A stretch of 64,000 nucleotides of DNA from the NCBI GenBank assembly GCA_019359045.1, contig JAHHIA010000002.1, positions 428,401-492,400 of the forward strand, given 5' to 3'. Below, one piece after another: positions 1-9,038 of this stretch. Every line of letters begins with the position of its first letter. Position 1 is the first letter of the stretch. The notes under the pieces are model-generated. The model was given only the letters and a program-made list of their open reading frames with translations, had not been told where the DNA came from and searched no databases. The DNA comes from Scytolyngbya sp. HA4215-MV1 (GTDB taxonomy: Bacteria > Cyanobacteriota > Cyanobacteriia > Leptolyngbyales > Leptolyngbyaceae). A program made the position numbers and the translations under genes.

Positions 1-118
1 TAATGCTTCTTTCATCATACGAAACTGTCGGTCTTAACAAAAGTTAAAATCTTGAAAACTTTTTCTCATTTTTCATTCATCTGAATGATTGGACTCATGA
101 GTGAACTTGAAAGATTAG

Positions 119-165
119 GCGGAAGAGATTGGGCTTTAGCTACCCTCAAGTCCAATCTCTTCCGC
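119..165 (-). terminator. Hairpin downstream of the SLH gene
   Basis: A perfect 14-bp inverted repeat (arms 119-132 and 152-165, 19-base loop) lies 25 bases past the stop of the minus-strand SLH gene. No strong T-run follows, so it could be a weak terminator or a 3'-end stabiliser. Confidence 0.55.
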
Positions 166-189
166 AATCATCTAAACCACGGGGAACGG

Positions 190-2334
190 TTAGAACGAAA
201 TGATATAGGGAGAGTTAATGACCGAAACTCGTGACTGCGTTGCCAACGCTTGATAGACCATGGAAGCGACTTCGGCGCGGGTTGCTGATCGCGCCGGATC
301 AAGCAGTTGGGGTGAAGGATAACCCGTCACGATTTTATTTTGAGTTGCGGTGGCTACTTCGTCCTGTGCATAGTCGGGAATCGTAGTGCGATCGCGGTAG
401 ACATTCAAAAGACTTAAACTACCTCCCGTTAAACCCAAGCCATTGACTAGAGAGAGAATCACCTGTGCCCGTAGAATGTTGTCACCTGGTTTAAAAGTGT
501 TGTCTGGAAAACCGGAAATAAACCCGCCCTGGTATGCCTGTTCAATGACTGATTTTGCCCAAAAATTTGCTGGGACATCAGAAAAGCTGGGCAAACTTCG
601 TTTGGGTTGAGGATTAAATGCTTGCACAATCAAAGCCGCGTATTGTGCTCGATTCATCAACGAATCAGGCTGGAAGCTGCCATCCTCAAAGCCGCGAATC
701 AGGCTCTGGCTGGCTAGCCCCAAAATGAAATTGCTTGCCCAATGCCCAGTGATGTCTGTAAAGGTCGGTGATGACGTGTTACCGGGTTCCACAATATAAG
801 GCGAGACAATGGCAGGGACTTTGCCATCGGCAACGAGTGCCTGGTAGACCAGTGCAGTCACTTCGGCACGGGTGATGTCCCGCATTGGCTCAAGCTGATT
901 AACAACGGGATAGTTGACAACCATTCGCCGTTGGGTAGCAGTTGCAATCGAGTTAGTGGCATAACTGGGAATCTGTGCCCGATCGCCATAAGCCATTAAA
1001 GAGTTAGGGGTGCCTCCACTGAGGCTGAGTCCACTTACCAGGGAGACGATCGCCTGAACCCGAGTCAAATTTTGGTTGGGGCGAAACGTGCTATCGGGAA
1101 AACCACTGACGAAGCCCATCTGATCAGCTTTAGCGATCGCAGCATACGCCCAAAAGGTTTGGGGCACATCTGAGAAAGCCGTACCCGGACGCTTGGCAGG
1201 TAAGTTAAAGGTCTTTGCTAGCAAAGCAGCATATTGAGCGCGGTTAATCGCCGCCTCTGGCTGAAAGGAACCATCAGGTAGACCGCTCACCAATCCCTTA
1301 TCTGCCAGGGTAGCAATAAAGGCTTCTGCCCAATGACCGCCCGTATCCGTAAAACCTCCAGGTCGAGGGGTTGGGATTGGGGTTGGGATTGGGGTGGGTG
1401 TGGGTGTGGGTGTGGGTGTGGGTGTCGGCGTGGGGGTTGGCGTCGGCAAATCAATGCCAATAAACTCAATCTGCCCCTGTACCTTCATCGGATTGAGCTG
1501 ATTGCCTGCTGAGATCAAGGCGCGGGCGGTGGCATTTTGTAAATCAAACTCAGCATTGTCTCGAAAAATGTTGCCACCGGGATCTTGCTGATTACCCAGG
1601 TCTGGAAAGGCTTGATTGGTAACGACAACCCCCTGGCTAGTATTTTTTTCGACGACATTATTTCGCAACACGGGACGCACATTATCTGACAAGACAATGC
1701 CCGATCGATTCTCAAAGATGCGGTTATCTGCCAGTAAGGGGGCAGCATCGTTATTCAACGCGATGCCATAGCCAGTTTGCTGGCACACATTGCGACGAAA
1801 TTCCCCTTTCGAGTTGCGGACGATCGTTATGCCACTGGCAGCATTCTGAAAAAAGACATTGTCCACCACAATGGGATTAGCGGTTCCGGTGGTGAAAATG
1901 CCTTCTCGCTTGCAGTTGACAAACGTATTATTGGCGATCGTCGGAGTGGTAGACTCAACCCAAATGCCTGTGCCGCGAATCTCTGCATTGGTAACGGTGA
2001 CCCCTCGCACCTGTGCGTTGCTTTCAGGGCGAATCGTCACATTTTGTCCAGCAAAGGTTGGGCTGAGAAACCGACCACTGCCCTGAATGAGAATGCCATT
2101 ACCTTTAGTGGCTTCATTGCCTAGCAAAATCACGCCAGATGGGATGGTCAGGGGAAAGATTTCACCACTCGTTGTATTGTAGGTTCCTGCAACTAATTGG
2201 ATCGTTCCGCCCGCTCTTACTTGTTGCAGTGCACGGGTAATGGTTTTGAAGGGGGCAGATTGGTTACCGATAGCAGCATCATTGCCGCTCACCGGATTTA
2301 CATACAACGGAGTAGAGGGCGTTGATTGAACCAT
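190..2334 (-). CDS. DUF1565 beta-helix protein with six SLH domains
   Basis: A 714-residue protein. Residues about 9-292 look like a right-handed parallel beta-helix of the DUF1565 type, with many NN-x-hydrophobic turns. Residues 297-325 are a (TP)n linker encoded by a GT-rich repeat near 1362-1446. The rest holds six SLH-like units arranged as two triplets (about 328-520 and 527-705); each triplet contains GHWA, a DVPxxFWA segment and a YxDRxxIP segment, which indicates internal duplication. SLH domains in cyanobacteria usually bind peptidoglycan or its linked polymer, so an envelope location is likely. I see no classical signal peptide after the start at 2334; the first residues run directly into the beta-helix. 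Function is unknown beyond a probable surface or carbohydrate-binding role. Confidence 0.85.
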   Translation of the reverse strand: MVQSTPSTPLYVNPVSGNDAAIGNQSAPFKTITRALQQVRAGGTIQLVAGTYNTTSGEIFPLTIPSGVILLGNEATKGNGILIQGSGRFLSPTFAGQNVTIRPESNAQVRGVTVTNAEIRGTGIWVESTTPTIANNTFVNCKREGIFTTGTANPIVVDNVFFQNAASGITIVRNSKGEFRRNVCQQTGYGIALNNDAAPLLADNRIFENRSGIVLSDNVRPVLRNNVVEKNTSQGVVVTNQAFPDLGNQQDPGGNIFRDNAEFDLQNATARALISAGNQLNPMKVQGQIEFIGIDLPTPTPTPTPTPTPTPTPTPIPTPIPTPRPGGFTDTGGHWAEAFIATLADKGLVSGLPDGSFQPEAAINRAQYAALLAKTFNLPAKRPGTAFSDVPQTFWAYAAIAKADQMGFVSGFPDSTFRPNQNLTRVQAIVSLVSGLSLSGGTPNSLMAYGDRAQIPSYATNSIATATQRRMVVNYPVVNQLEPMRDITRAEVTALVYQALVADGKVPAIVSPYIVEPGNTSSPTFTDITGHWASNFILGLASQSLIRGFEDGSFQPDSLMNRAQYAALIVQAFNPQPKRSLPSFSDVPANFWAKSVIEQAYQGGFISGFPDNTFKPGDNILRAQVILSLVNGLGLTGGSLSLLNVYRDRTTIPDYAQDEVATATQNKIVTGYPSPQLLDPARSATRAEVASMVYQALATQSRVSVINSPYIISF

Positions 2335-2646
2335 AATCTTTGTTTATTGTTGAAAAATGGGAAAATGTTCTCGCGATCTCAGGTCTTAATTTTTGTCCAG
2401 CCTAGCCGATCGTCTTCCAGAATCCATTCGTTTTAGCATCTATGAGAAAATGGCAATTTTACGCTTTTCTCGCCTATTTCGCGATAGAAGTGCCAAACTG
2501 AAATTAGAGACTTAATAGCGACAATTTTTTGAGTGTATTCAACCTAAGCTAGTTGGGAACGAGACACAATAAGCGTGAAGACTTTGTCACGCGAACCTCA
2601 GTTGACTCAGTAGAAAAAGCTGGCACTGCTGAATTCACTAAATTCT
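2335..2646. other. Divergent intergenic region
   Basis: These 312 bases separate two diverging genes and should contain both promoters. It includes AT-rich stretches, but I could not assign a promoter, operator or RNA gene. Confidence 0.4.
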
Positions 2647-3243
2647 ATGATTGAGATTTTAGCCGCGCTTTCCGCTTCTGGTGCAGCGGGAATGCGGATT
2701 GCTCTACCACTGCTCTTAATTGGCTTGCTGAGTGGCGACAATCTCTGGTCGAGGGTGCCGATTCTCTCTCAGATCCCTCCCCCGATCGTCTTGGGTGTTT
2801 TGATGAGTTGGTCGCTGACGGAGATTTTTTTCTCCAAAGATCGATTGGGGCAGCGGATTCTGCAAATCGTTCAGCTGGTCTTTAGTCCGATCGTGGGCGG
2901 CATCATGGGGACTGCTGTTGCCCGCATTACTGGCTTGGCTGCTTGGCTGACCACTCTAATTGGCATCGTCGGTGGACTACTCGCCCTTGTCTTACAGCTG
3001 GTGCAGGTAGGTTGGTTTTTTCGCTTACGAGGATTACCCCTCTGGGTCATTTTTGCCCAAGATGCACTCTGCATTTCGCTAGTCTTATTTGCGTTTGATG
3101 CTCCTCAGCAAGGGGGCATCATTGCCCTCCTATTGTTGTGGTTGGCAATTCGTAGTTCCAAAGATTGGCATCGCTGGTATGTACAGCAAGCTAGTCGGGG
3201 TGATCGTCACAATCCCCGGCAGCATAAACAAGATCCAGATTGA
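2647..3243 (+). CDS. DUF4126 family membrane protein
   Basis: A 198-residue, strongly hydrophobic protein with about five predicted membrane spans. It begins with a small-residue segment (ALSASGAAGMRIALPLLLIG), which is characteristic of the DUF4126 family, and the cytoplasmic-looking tail is basic and polar. The family has no established biochemical function. It converges on hemH with only 29 bases between the two stop codons, so the two genes probably share a termination region. The ATG at 2647 fits the family N-terminus. Confidence 0.7.
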   Translation: MIEILAALSASGAAGMRIALPLLLIGLLSGDNLWSRVPILSQIPPPIVLGVLMSWSLTEIFFSKDRLGQRILQIVQLVFSPIVGGIMGTAVARITGLAAWLTTLIGIVGGLLALVLQLVQVGWFFRLRGLPLWVIFAQDALCISLVLFAFDAPQQGGIIALLLLWLAIRSSKDWHRWYVQQASRGDRHNPRQHKQDPD

Positions 3244-3272
3244 GTCTTCAGGAACGAGCGTTGGGGAATTGA

Positions 3273-4442
3273 TTACAGCAGCCCGATCGCGTGTAAGGGT
3301 CCCTGTCCCATCAAGATTTCGAGCAACACGGCAAGAATCCCCAACATTGCTAGACGACCATTCCACACCTCAGCAGAAATGGTCATTCCCCATTCCCACC
3401 GTTCTTGGGGGTAAAGTTTAAATTTCTCCTCATTGGGGCGAGTAACCTGTGAAAATTTCTGACTCGGGGAATTGAGCGCCTCTACCACCAGATTGGCAAG
3501 ATCCTCAATAAAAATTGGATGGGTATTTAGAGCTGGGACTCTCTGGAAACGCTCAATGCCTACTTCTTCAGCGACTTCTCGATACTCAATATCAATTTCT
3601 TGAAGCGTTTCGATATGTTCTGAAACAAAACTAATGGGTACGACCACAAGTTCTTGCACGCCTTGTTCGGCTAGTGTATGGATCGCATCTTCGGTATAGG
3701 GCTGGAGCCATTCCACGGGACCCACCCGACTTTGATACGCCAGGGTGTAGGCATTAGGACGTTTTAGCGTGTGCATGATCAGTTCAACACACTGTTCAAT
3801 TTCGTACTGATACGGATCGCCAAATTCTTCCACATAGCTGACTGGAACACCATGAGCACTGAAGAAAATATGAGCATGGTCAGGATCAGGACATTGATCC
3901 AACTCTTGTGCAATTAACTGAGCCATTGCCTGCAAATAGCCAGGACGATCGTACCAAGAAGGCACAACCGTATAATCAACGGCACGTAAAGCAACATCTT
4001 CTTGCCACAACTTTTCTAATAGGCGAAAACTGGAGCCACTGGTACTGATGGAAAACTGGGGGTACAACGGTAGGATGACGAGGCGTTCGATCCGATCACG
4101 CTTAATACAAGCGATCGCCTCTTCAGTAAAAGGATGCCAGTAGCGCATGGCGATGTAAACGCTAGTCTCTGTTTCACCTTTTTGGTGCAGTTCTGACTGT
4201 AAAGCCTGCGCTTGCTCTTCAGTAATGCGCCGCAGCGGGGACCCTCCGCCAATTTGTTGGTAGTTGTCTTGTGACTTGCGCGCCCGTAATGTAGAGATAA
4301 ACCAGGCAAGCGGTTTTTGCAGCCAGGGAAATGGCAAGCGAATAATCTCTGGATCGGAAAATAAGTTAAACAAGAAGGGACGCACGTCCTCCGGTTGATC
4401 CGGACCCCCTAAGTTAAGCAAAAGAACACCAACACGCCCCAT
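3273..4442 (-). CDS. hemH: Ferrochelatase with C-terminal CAB-type membrane segment
   Basis: A 389-residue protein that inserts Fe2+ into protoporphyrin IX to make heme. The N-terminus ([20 protein letters not shown]) and the [10 protein letters not shown] active-site motif with its catalytic His are diagnostic of ferrochelatase. Unlike enterobacterial enzymes, it ends with a linker and a hydrophobic segment containing [19 protein letters not shown]. This is the chlorophyll a/b-binding-like motif found on cyanobacterial and plastid ferrochelatases and known to affect dimerisation and heme/chlorophyll balance. It therefore probably associates with thylakoid membranes. The gene is transcribed away from the recombinase gene across a 276-base divergent region. 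Confidence 0.97.
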   Translation of the reverse strand: MGRVGVLLLNLGGPDQPEDVRPFLFNLFSDPEIIRLPFPWLQKPLAWFISTLRARKSQDNYQQIGGGSPLRRITEEQAQALQSELHQKGETETSVYIAMRYWHPFTEEAIACIKRDRIERLVILPLYPQFSISTSGSSFRLLEKLWQEDVALRAVDYTVVPSWYDRPGYLQAMAQLIAQELDQCPDPDHAHIFFSAHGVPVSYVEEFGDPYQYEIEQCVELIMHTLKRPNAYTLAYQSRVGPVEWLQPYTEDAIHTLAEQGVQELVVVPISFVSEHIETLQEIDIEYREVAEEVGIERFQRVPALNTHPIFIEDLANLVVEALNSPSQKFSQVTRPNEEKFKLYPQERWEWGMTISAEVWNGRLAMLGILAVLLEILMGQGPLHAIGLL

Positions 4443-4718
4443 AGTGCTTACGACTTCCCCAGTGCTTCATGTTTGTAACCGATTTTAACAATGTTTTTAG
4501 AAAATCCGTTGGGTCGGCTTGGAAAAAAGTCGTGTATTTTCCGTGGCAAAAGTGGCGATTCTTAACCACGCAAACCTCGATTGCTGCAGCGCTTTTGAGA
4601 TCTTCGCATCTCTTCATCTCTGTTACATCTGCCTCATGGCAGAAGAGCTAAAGTAAGGAAATCTATACATAGTTCTTGTAATTAGTTCATATTTTTTAAT
4701 CATTTGACTAAATCTGTT

Positions 4719-5912
4719 ATGACTGATGCTGAGCAACCCATTGACCTGAAGATTGAGCAAACGAACCAGCGGCTGAAGATGGCTCAGATGGGGCTTCAGG
4801 TTGAGCGACGCGGACAAAAATTGAATCTGAGAGGAACGCTCCCTCCTCGTCCTGATGGCGATCGTTTGCGTCCCTATCAGCAGCGAATTAGCTTGGGCTT
4901 ACCTGCTACCACTGCTGGATTAAAACAGATCGAACAACAAGCCAAAATTATTGCGGCACAACTGATTCAAAATACATTTGATTGGCGTGACTATCTCGAC
5001 CCGAGCAAGGGGGGCAATCTCAACGCTGCGACCCTACCTGAAAAAATCCAGGCATTTGAACGGCACTTTCTGGCTCAACCCCGTCGCGCCAGTCATCCTG
5101 CATCTGCCAGAACCACCTGGGAAACTGCCTATGCGCCTTATCTCAGAAAGTTGCAGACGATCGCCCAAACCCATCCCAATCTCACGCTGGTAGAAGCGAT
5201 CTACGCCACCTTACGATCGACCGACCCCAGTTCTCGCAGTCGTCAAGTCTGTTGCACCGCAATGGGTGCCCTGGCAGACTTTCTGGAACTCGCCTTACCG
5301 CAAGAACTCAAAAACTTTTGGGGGAGTTACAGCCCCAACCACACTCAATCTCGTAATTTACCCAGCGACGAACTGATTGTCCAAACCTATACCCAAATTC
5401 CTAACCTTGCCTGGCGTTTTGTTTATGGTGTCATGGCAGCTTATGGCTTACGCAATCACGAAGTCTTTTTTTGTGACTACTCTGCCTTGCTGTCAGGATG
5501 CAAGGATGCCACTGTACAAGTCTTGAGTACTACTAAAACGGGCAGTCACGAAGTCTGGCCCTTTTATCCAGAATGGGTTGAGCAATTTCAGTTACGCAAT
5601 ATTTGTTTGCCTTCTTTGAATACCGACTTGAGTCAAACTACCTTGCAACGAGTTGGGCAGCAGGTTACACTTCAGTTTCGCCGCTATCAACTTCCTTTTT
5701 CGCCCTACGATCTCCGTCATGCCTGGGCAGTTCGTACTATCCACTTTGGGCTACCCGATACCGTCGCCGCCCGTATGATGGGACATTCTGTCGCGATTCA
5801 TACTCGTACCTATCATCAGTGGATCACGCGTCGCGATCAACAACAAGCCGTGGAAACGGCGCTGAGTAAAAGTCAGTTGGTGGCGCCTAGCGTGAGTAGG
5901 GAGGAGCGTTAG
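4719..5912 (+). CDS. Tyrosine recombinase / site-specific integrase
   Basis: A 397-residue protein counted from the ATG at 4719; a TTG at 4704 is an alternative start. The C-terminal half carries the tyrosine-recombinase signature: an Arg in YGLRNHE, then LRHAWAVR (HxxR-like box with Arg), MGHS, and the nucleophile Tyr in TRTYHQW. The N-terminal half resembles a SAM-like DNA-binding core domain with basic helices. The TAG stop abuts the ATG of the downstream methyltransferase. Neighbours are housekeeping genes, and I found no flanking direct repeats, tRNA or phage genes. It therefore does not look like part of an integrated element and may be a resident chromosomal recombinase. Its target site is unknown. 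Confidence 0.85.
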   Translation: MTDAEQPIDLKIEQTNQRLKMAQMGLQVERRGQKLNLRGTLPPRPDGDRLRPYQQRISLGLPATTAGLKQIEQQAKIIAAQLIQNTFDWRDYLDPSKGGNLNAATLPEKIQAFERHFLAQPRRASHPASARTTWETAYAPYLRKLQTIAQTHPNLTLVEAIYATLRSTDPSSRSRQVCCTAMGALADFLELALPQELKNFWGSYSPNHTQSRNLPSDELIVQTYTQIPNLAWRFVYGVMAAYGLRNHEVFFCDYSALLSGCKDATVQVLSTTKTGSHEVWPFYPEWVEQFQLRNICLPSLNTDLSQTTLQRVGQQVTLQFRRYQLPFSPYDLRHAWAVRTIHFGLPDTVAARMMGHSVAIHTRTYHQWITRRDQQQAVETALSKSQLVAPSVSREER

Positions 5913-6566
5913 ATGGCAACGATTCTACGAGACTGGAGCTATCGATATCAGTGGCTATACGACAGCATTTCTCGTCTGGCAGCCATCAGTGTAGGTGGTG
6001 AGGCGCGCTTTCGGCAATTGGCGCTACAGGGGGTGACGATCGCCCCAGAGACCAAGGTTTTGGATTTGTGTTGTGGGAGTGGACAGTCAACCCAGTTTTT
6101 GGTGGTGCGATCTCAGCATGTCACGGGGTTGGATGCTTCGCCGCGATCGCTTAAACGGGCAAAGCAGAATGTACCGCAAGCCGAGTATGTAGAGTCTTTT
6201 GCGGAATCAATGCCCTTTACCCATGCTCAGTTTGACCTGGTCCATACCAGTGCGGCTCTGCACGAAATGGAAGCCGCGCAACTCCACCAGATTCTTTGCG
6301 AGGTCTATCGCGTTTTGAAACCGGGTGGGGTTTTCACGCTGGTGGATTTCCACCAACCGACCAACCCTCTGTTTGTGCCGGGAATCTCCCTATTTCTGCT
6401 GTTGTTTGAAACCGAGACAGCCTGGGCACTGATTCAAACGGATTTACCGAAACTATTGACGGATTTGGGCTTTGAATTGCAACAACAGCGGCTTTATGCG
6501 GGTGGCAGCTTGCAAGTGATTCAGGTTAAAAAACCGCTTTTAGCAGAGAATCCCACTCCAATATAA
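5913..6566 (+). CDS. Class I SAM-dependent methyltransferase
   Basis: A 217-residue type-11 methyltransferase. Motif I is VLDLCCGSGQ, followed by an acidic strand end (VTGLDASP) and the post-motif region EVYRVLKPGGVFTLVDFH, typical of UbiE/BioC-like small-molecule methyltransferases. The ATG at 5913 follows the recombinase stop with no gap. A GGAGG-like ribosome-binding site lies inside the end of the recombinase gene, so translation is probably coupled. A hydrophobic segment near residues 150-165 suggests a lipid or quinone substrate, but the substrate cannot be read from the sequence. Confidence 0.85.
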   Translation: MATILRDWSYRYQWLYDSISRLAAISVGGEARFRQLALQGVTIAPETKVLDLCCGSGQSTQFLVVRSQHVTGLDASPRSLKRAKQNVPQAEYVESFAESMPFTHAQFDLVHTSAALHEMEAAQLHQILCEVYRVLKPGGVFTLVDFHQPTNPLFVPGISLFLLLFETETAWALIQTDLPKLLTDLGFELQQQRLYAGGSLQVIQVKKPLLAENPTPI

Positions 6567-6586
6567 AGAGGAAAAGCCTTGCATCC

Positions 6587-7273
6587 CTACTCATTGAACC
6601 CGCCAAAACGATACCCTTTGCGATAGACGGTATGGATCAAGATAGCCTCTCCCTCGGCTTCAATTTTGCGGCGCAGGAGGCGGATCTGGGCAGCGAGGGC
6701 ATTGCTGATGGGTTTGTCGCCATCCCCCCAGAGATGTTGCTGAATCTGTTCGTGGGTCAATAGTTGACCAGGATGACTCATCAAATATTCCAACAGTTGG
6801 CTTTCTTTGTCAGAAAGTTCGATCGTTCTGCCTTGTCGGTAAGCCAATTGGTCTTGCGGATCAAGTTCCAGATCTGCCACTCGCAAGCGTTGAGTTGCGG
6901 GAATTTCGCGGTTAGGGGGACGACGTAACAATGCCCGCACCCGTGCCAACAGTTCTCGCAATTCAAAGGGTTTGACGAGATAATCGTCGGCTCCAGCATC
7001 TAACCCTTCCACTCGATCGTCCAGTGTATCTTTGGCAGTGAGAAATAGAACAGGGGTTGTGTTGCCTCTCGATCGCAGCTGTTGACAGATTTCCAGCCCA
7101 GATTGTTGCGGCAGCATCCAATCTAGGATCAACAAGTCATAGTCACTCTGAATTGCTAGTTCGTGACCTCTGTCGCCATCAAACGCGACATCCACCTGAT
7201 ACCCCTCACGGGTCAGGACCCGACTCAGCGGATCGGTGAGTTCCGCTTCATCATCCACCAGGAGAATCTTCAT
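6587..7273 (-). CDS. rppA: OmpR-family response regulator, RppA-like
   Basis: A 228-residue two-domain regulator. The receiver domain (about 1-120) has the acidic pair after KILLVDDE, the phospho-acceptor Asp in LLILDWMLP and the Lys in LVKPFE. The C-terminal winged helix (about 130-225) contains LSDKESQLLEYLM and ends with VYRKGYRF, typical of OmpR/PhoB DNA-binding domains. The N-terminus (ELTDPLSRVLTREGYQVDVA) closely resembles cyanobacterial RppA, which responds to the plastoquinone redox state or nickel in model strains. That assignment rests on recalled similarity. No histidine kinase is adjacent, whereas RppA is often next to its partner RppB. It converges on the methyltransferase gene with a 20-base gap. 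Confidence 0.8.
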   Translation of the reverse strand: MKILLVDDEAELTDPLSRVLTREGYQVDVAFDGDRGHELAIQSDYDLLILDWMLPQQSGLEICQQLRSRGNTTPVLFLTAKDTLDDRVEGLDAGADDYLVKPFELRELLARVRALLRRPPNREIPATQRLRVADLELDPQDQLAYRQGRTIELSDKESQLLEYLMSHPGQLLTHEQIQQHLWGDGDKPISNALAAQIRLLRRKIEAEGEAILIHTVYRKGYRFGGFNE

Positions 7274-7659
7274 GCCAAAAGTTACAAGTTATAGGGTATG
7301 AGTGATGAGGGCGTATTGGCAAAGTTGGCAAAGCTTACCAAAAACCTTGGCTAGCGCCGCCAAAAATGAGAACCAAAAGTGAATCAGTTTTGTTTTCCAG
7401 GTCGCCCCTTTTAGAGGGTGTTTGAAAAGGTGCTAGCTGTGATGTTGAGCACTCAGAGATCCCCCACTTTAAAAAGGGGAATCAGCCTCAAAGTCCTCCT
7501 TATTGTTTGGCGAATCCTCTCCACAGGAGATAAGGAGATTTAAGGGGGATCATGTTGGTTGGTACTTACGAAAGGACTTTTAAAACATCTTCTTCTCTAT
7601 TCAAGACTGAAACTGAAACCTCAAACGTTAAACCTTCTTCTATCCTCTCAATCTTTCCT
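7274..7659. other. Intergenic region with MITE-like remnant
   Basis: This gap between the response regulator and hisG should carry both promoters. Its right part is occupied by the repeat at 7458-7551. A TGTTTGAAAA segment near 7418-7427 resembles the ends of common cyanobacterial insertion sequences. An in-frame ATG at 7552, at the edge of the repeat, would add 36 low-complexity residues to HisG and is probably not used. Confidence 0.45.
7458..7551. repeat. MITE-like element with GATCCCCC ends
   Basis: A 94-base segment bounded by an inverted terminal repeat (GATCCCCC at 7458-7465, GGGGGATC at 7544-7551). The arms stay partly complementary further in (CTTTAAA-like against TTTAAG), and a run of A and G lies inside. 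This pattern is widespread as a short non-coding dispersed element in cyanobacteria. No transposase is present. Confidence 0.55.
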
Positions 7660-8301
7660 ATGATCACTGTCGCGTTACCCAAAGGTTCCCTACTCAAAGA
7701 CAGCATCCGTTTATTGCAATCAGTAGGGCTAGACTTTAGCCTCTTTCTCGACCCGGCAAATCGCCAGTTGCAAATCTGGAATCCGGAGCAAACCGCCAAG
7801 GCATTGCTAGTGAGAAATTCGGATGTTCCTGTTTATGTGGAGTATGGGCAAGCCCAGTTGGGAATTGTGGGGTATGACGTGTTGCGGGAGAAAAAGCCCC
7901 AGGTTGCCCATTTGATGGATTTGGGATTTGGCCAGTGTCGGATGTCGGTGGCGGTGAAGCAAGCAAGTTCTTACCGATCGGTTTTAGATTTGCCCGTACA
8001 TGGGCGGATTGCTTCCAAGTTTGTCAACTGTGCGCATGACTATTTTCGAGAGCTGGACTTGCAAGTCGAAATTGTGCCACTCTATGGCTCGGTAGAACTG
8101 GGTCCCATTACGGGCATGTCAGAAGCGATCGTCGATCTTGTGGCAACTGGCAAAACACTGCAGGAAAATGGCTTAATCGAAATTGAGGTGCTGTTTAAGA
8201 GTACGGCGCGTCTGATTGCTCATCCGCTCAGTTACCGCTTGAATACTGATAATTTGCACGACTTAGTGGATCAGTTGCGATCGGCTACAGTGCTTGCCTG
8301 A
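7660..8301 (+). CDS. hisG: ATP phosphoribosyltransferase, short form
   Basis: HisG catalyses the first step of histidine synthesis, joining ATP and PRPP to give phosphoribosyl-ATP. From the ATG at 7660 the protein has 213 residues. It starts with the strongly conserved [15 protein letters not shown], which is why I prefer this start to the ATG at 7552. The PRPP-binding loop is seen in [18 protein letters not shown]. Length and lack of the C-terminal regulatory ACT-like domain mark it as the short form, which requires the HisZ partner; no hisZ is in the window. The gene stands alone, as is common for scattered cyanobacterial his genes. Confidence 0.95.
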   Translation: MITVALPKGSLLKDSIRLLQSVGLDFSLFLDPANRQLQIWNPEQTAKALLVRNSDVPVYVEYGQAQLGIVGYDVLREKKPQVAHLMDLGFGQCRMSVAVKQASSYRSVLDLPVHGRIASKFVNCAHDYFRELDLQVEIVPLYGSVELGPITGMSEAIVDLVATGKTLQENGLIEIEVLFKSTARLIAHPLSYRLNTDNLHDLVDQLRSATVLA

Positions 8302-8457
8302 AGCTTACTCTATTGAGAAAATGCGGAGAAGAAGATACGGAGAGAGGGATGTGGAATGCTGGAGAGTAGGAGTGTAGGAGTGAAGGGGTAAAGGGGGTTG
8401 AGTGATGAACTGTGAGTCCATCCCCCTCGTCGCTTGATCTCATTCCCTAATGCCTCT

Positions 8458-8778
8458 TCACCTGCTATACAGCGAAGATTGATATAAAATTTGCTCCTGA
8501 TGCGTTAAAAGAGTGCAATCGGAGCGAGGATATGCTACGCAGGTGACGGTATAGCCCGCCTCTACTTCCGGGGAACGCAGGAAGCGCTGTTCAGTTTGGT
8601 CGATCGCGCCGTTGATGAGTTTGGCAACACAGACAGAGCATTCGCCCTGTTTGCAACCCGACGGGAGTCGAATGCCATGGTCTTCGGCAATATCCAGAAT
8701 GTACTGGTCGGCTGGCACGGGAATTGTCTGATCGAGGTCGATCGCAGGATTCACCAGGCGGACTTGGTAGACTTCCAT
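8458..8778 (-). CDS. Plant-type [2Fe-2S] ferredoxin
   Basis: A 106-residue ferredoxin. The cluster ligands are Cys42, Cys47, Cys50 and Cys80, in the pattern SGCKQGECSVC followed by TVTCVAYP. The fold matches plant-type electron-transfer ferredoxins. The N-terminus and the C-terminal tail differ from PetF, the main photosynthetic ferredoxin, so this is one of the minor low-abundance paralogues whose partners vary (nitrogen, sulfur or P450 enzymes). No partner gene is adjacent. A polypurine-rich stretch lies downstream at about 8330-8400. Confidence 0.9.
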   Translation of the reverse strand: MEVYQVRLVNPAIDLDQTIPVPADQYILDIAEDHGIRLPSGCKQGECSVCVAKLINGAIDQTEQRFLRSPEVEAGYTVTCVAYPRSDCTLLTHQEQILYQSSLYSR

Positions 8779-9038
8779 CGCTGAAATACTGACTAAAGGG
8801 GGTGAAATCGGTTATTCTCGCTGCAAGAGCATGTCACACAGGATACCTCCATGAATATCCGCGAAATTCAGAAAGAGACTAGTTTTTTACAAAGCCATCC
8901 TGCCATTATGGGGGCTGGAAAGGTCTGAATTCGGACGCTGAATGGCTGTTCAATAAATTTGTATATACTCGGAGCAAAATTCGTTAAAACTCGTCTGCTT
9001 TTTATAAGGCATCTTTATATTCTGTGAGGAGAAGCTGA

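Noticed and set aside
1362-1446. Possible CRISPR-like or minisatellite locus
   Set aside because: The short GT-rich repeat is in frame and encodes the (TP)n linker of the SLH protein.
1777-2124. 115-codon plus-strand frame inside the SLH gene
   Set aside because: A shadow of the minus-strand coding sequence; no independent support.
4443-6566. Integrated mobile element carried by the recombinase
   Set aside because: No flanking direct repeats, tRNA target, phage or conjugation genes; neighbours are core genes.
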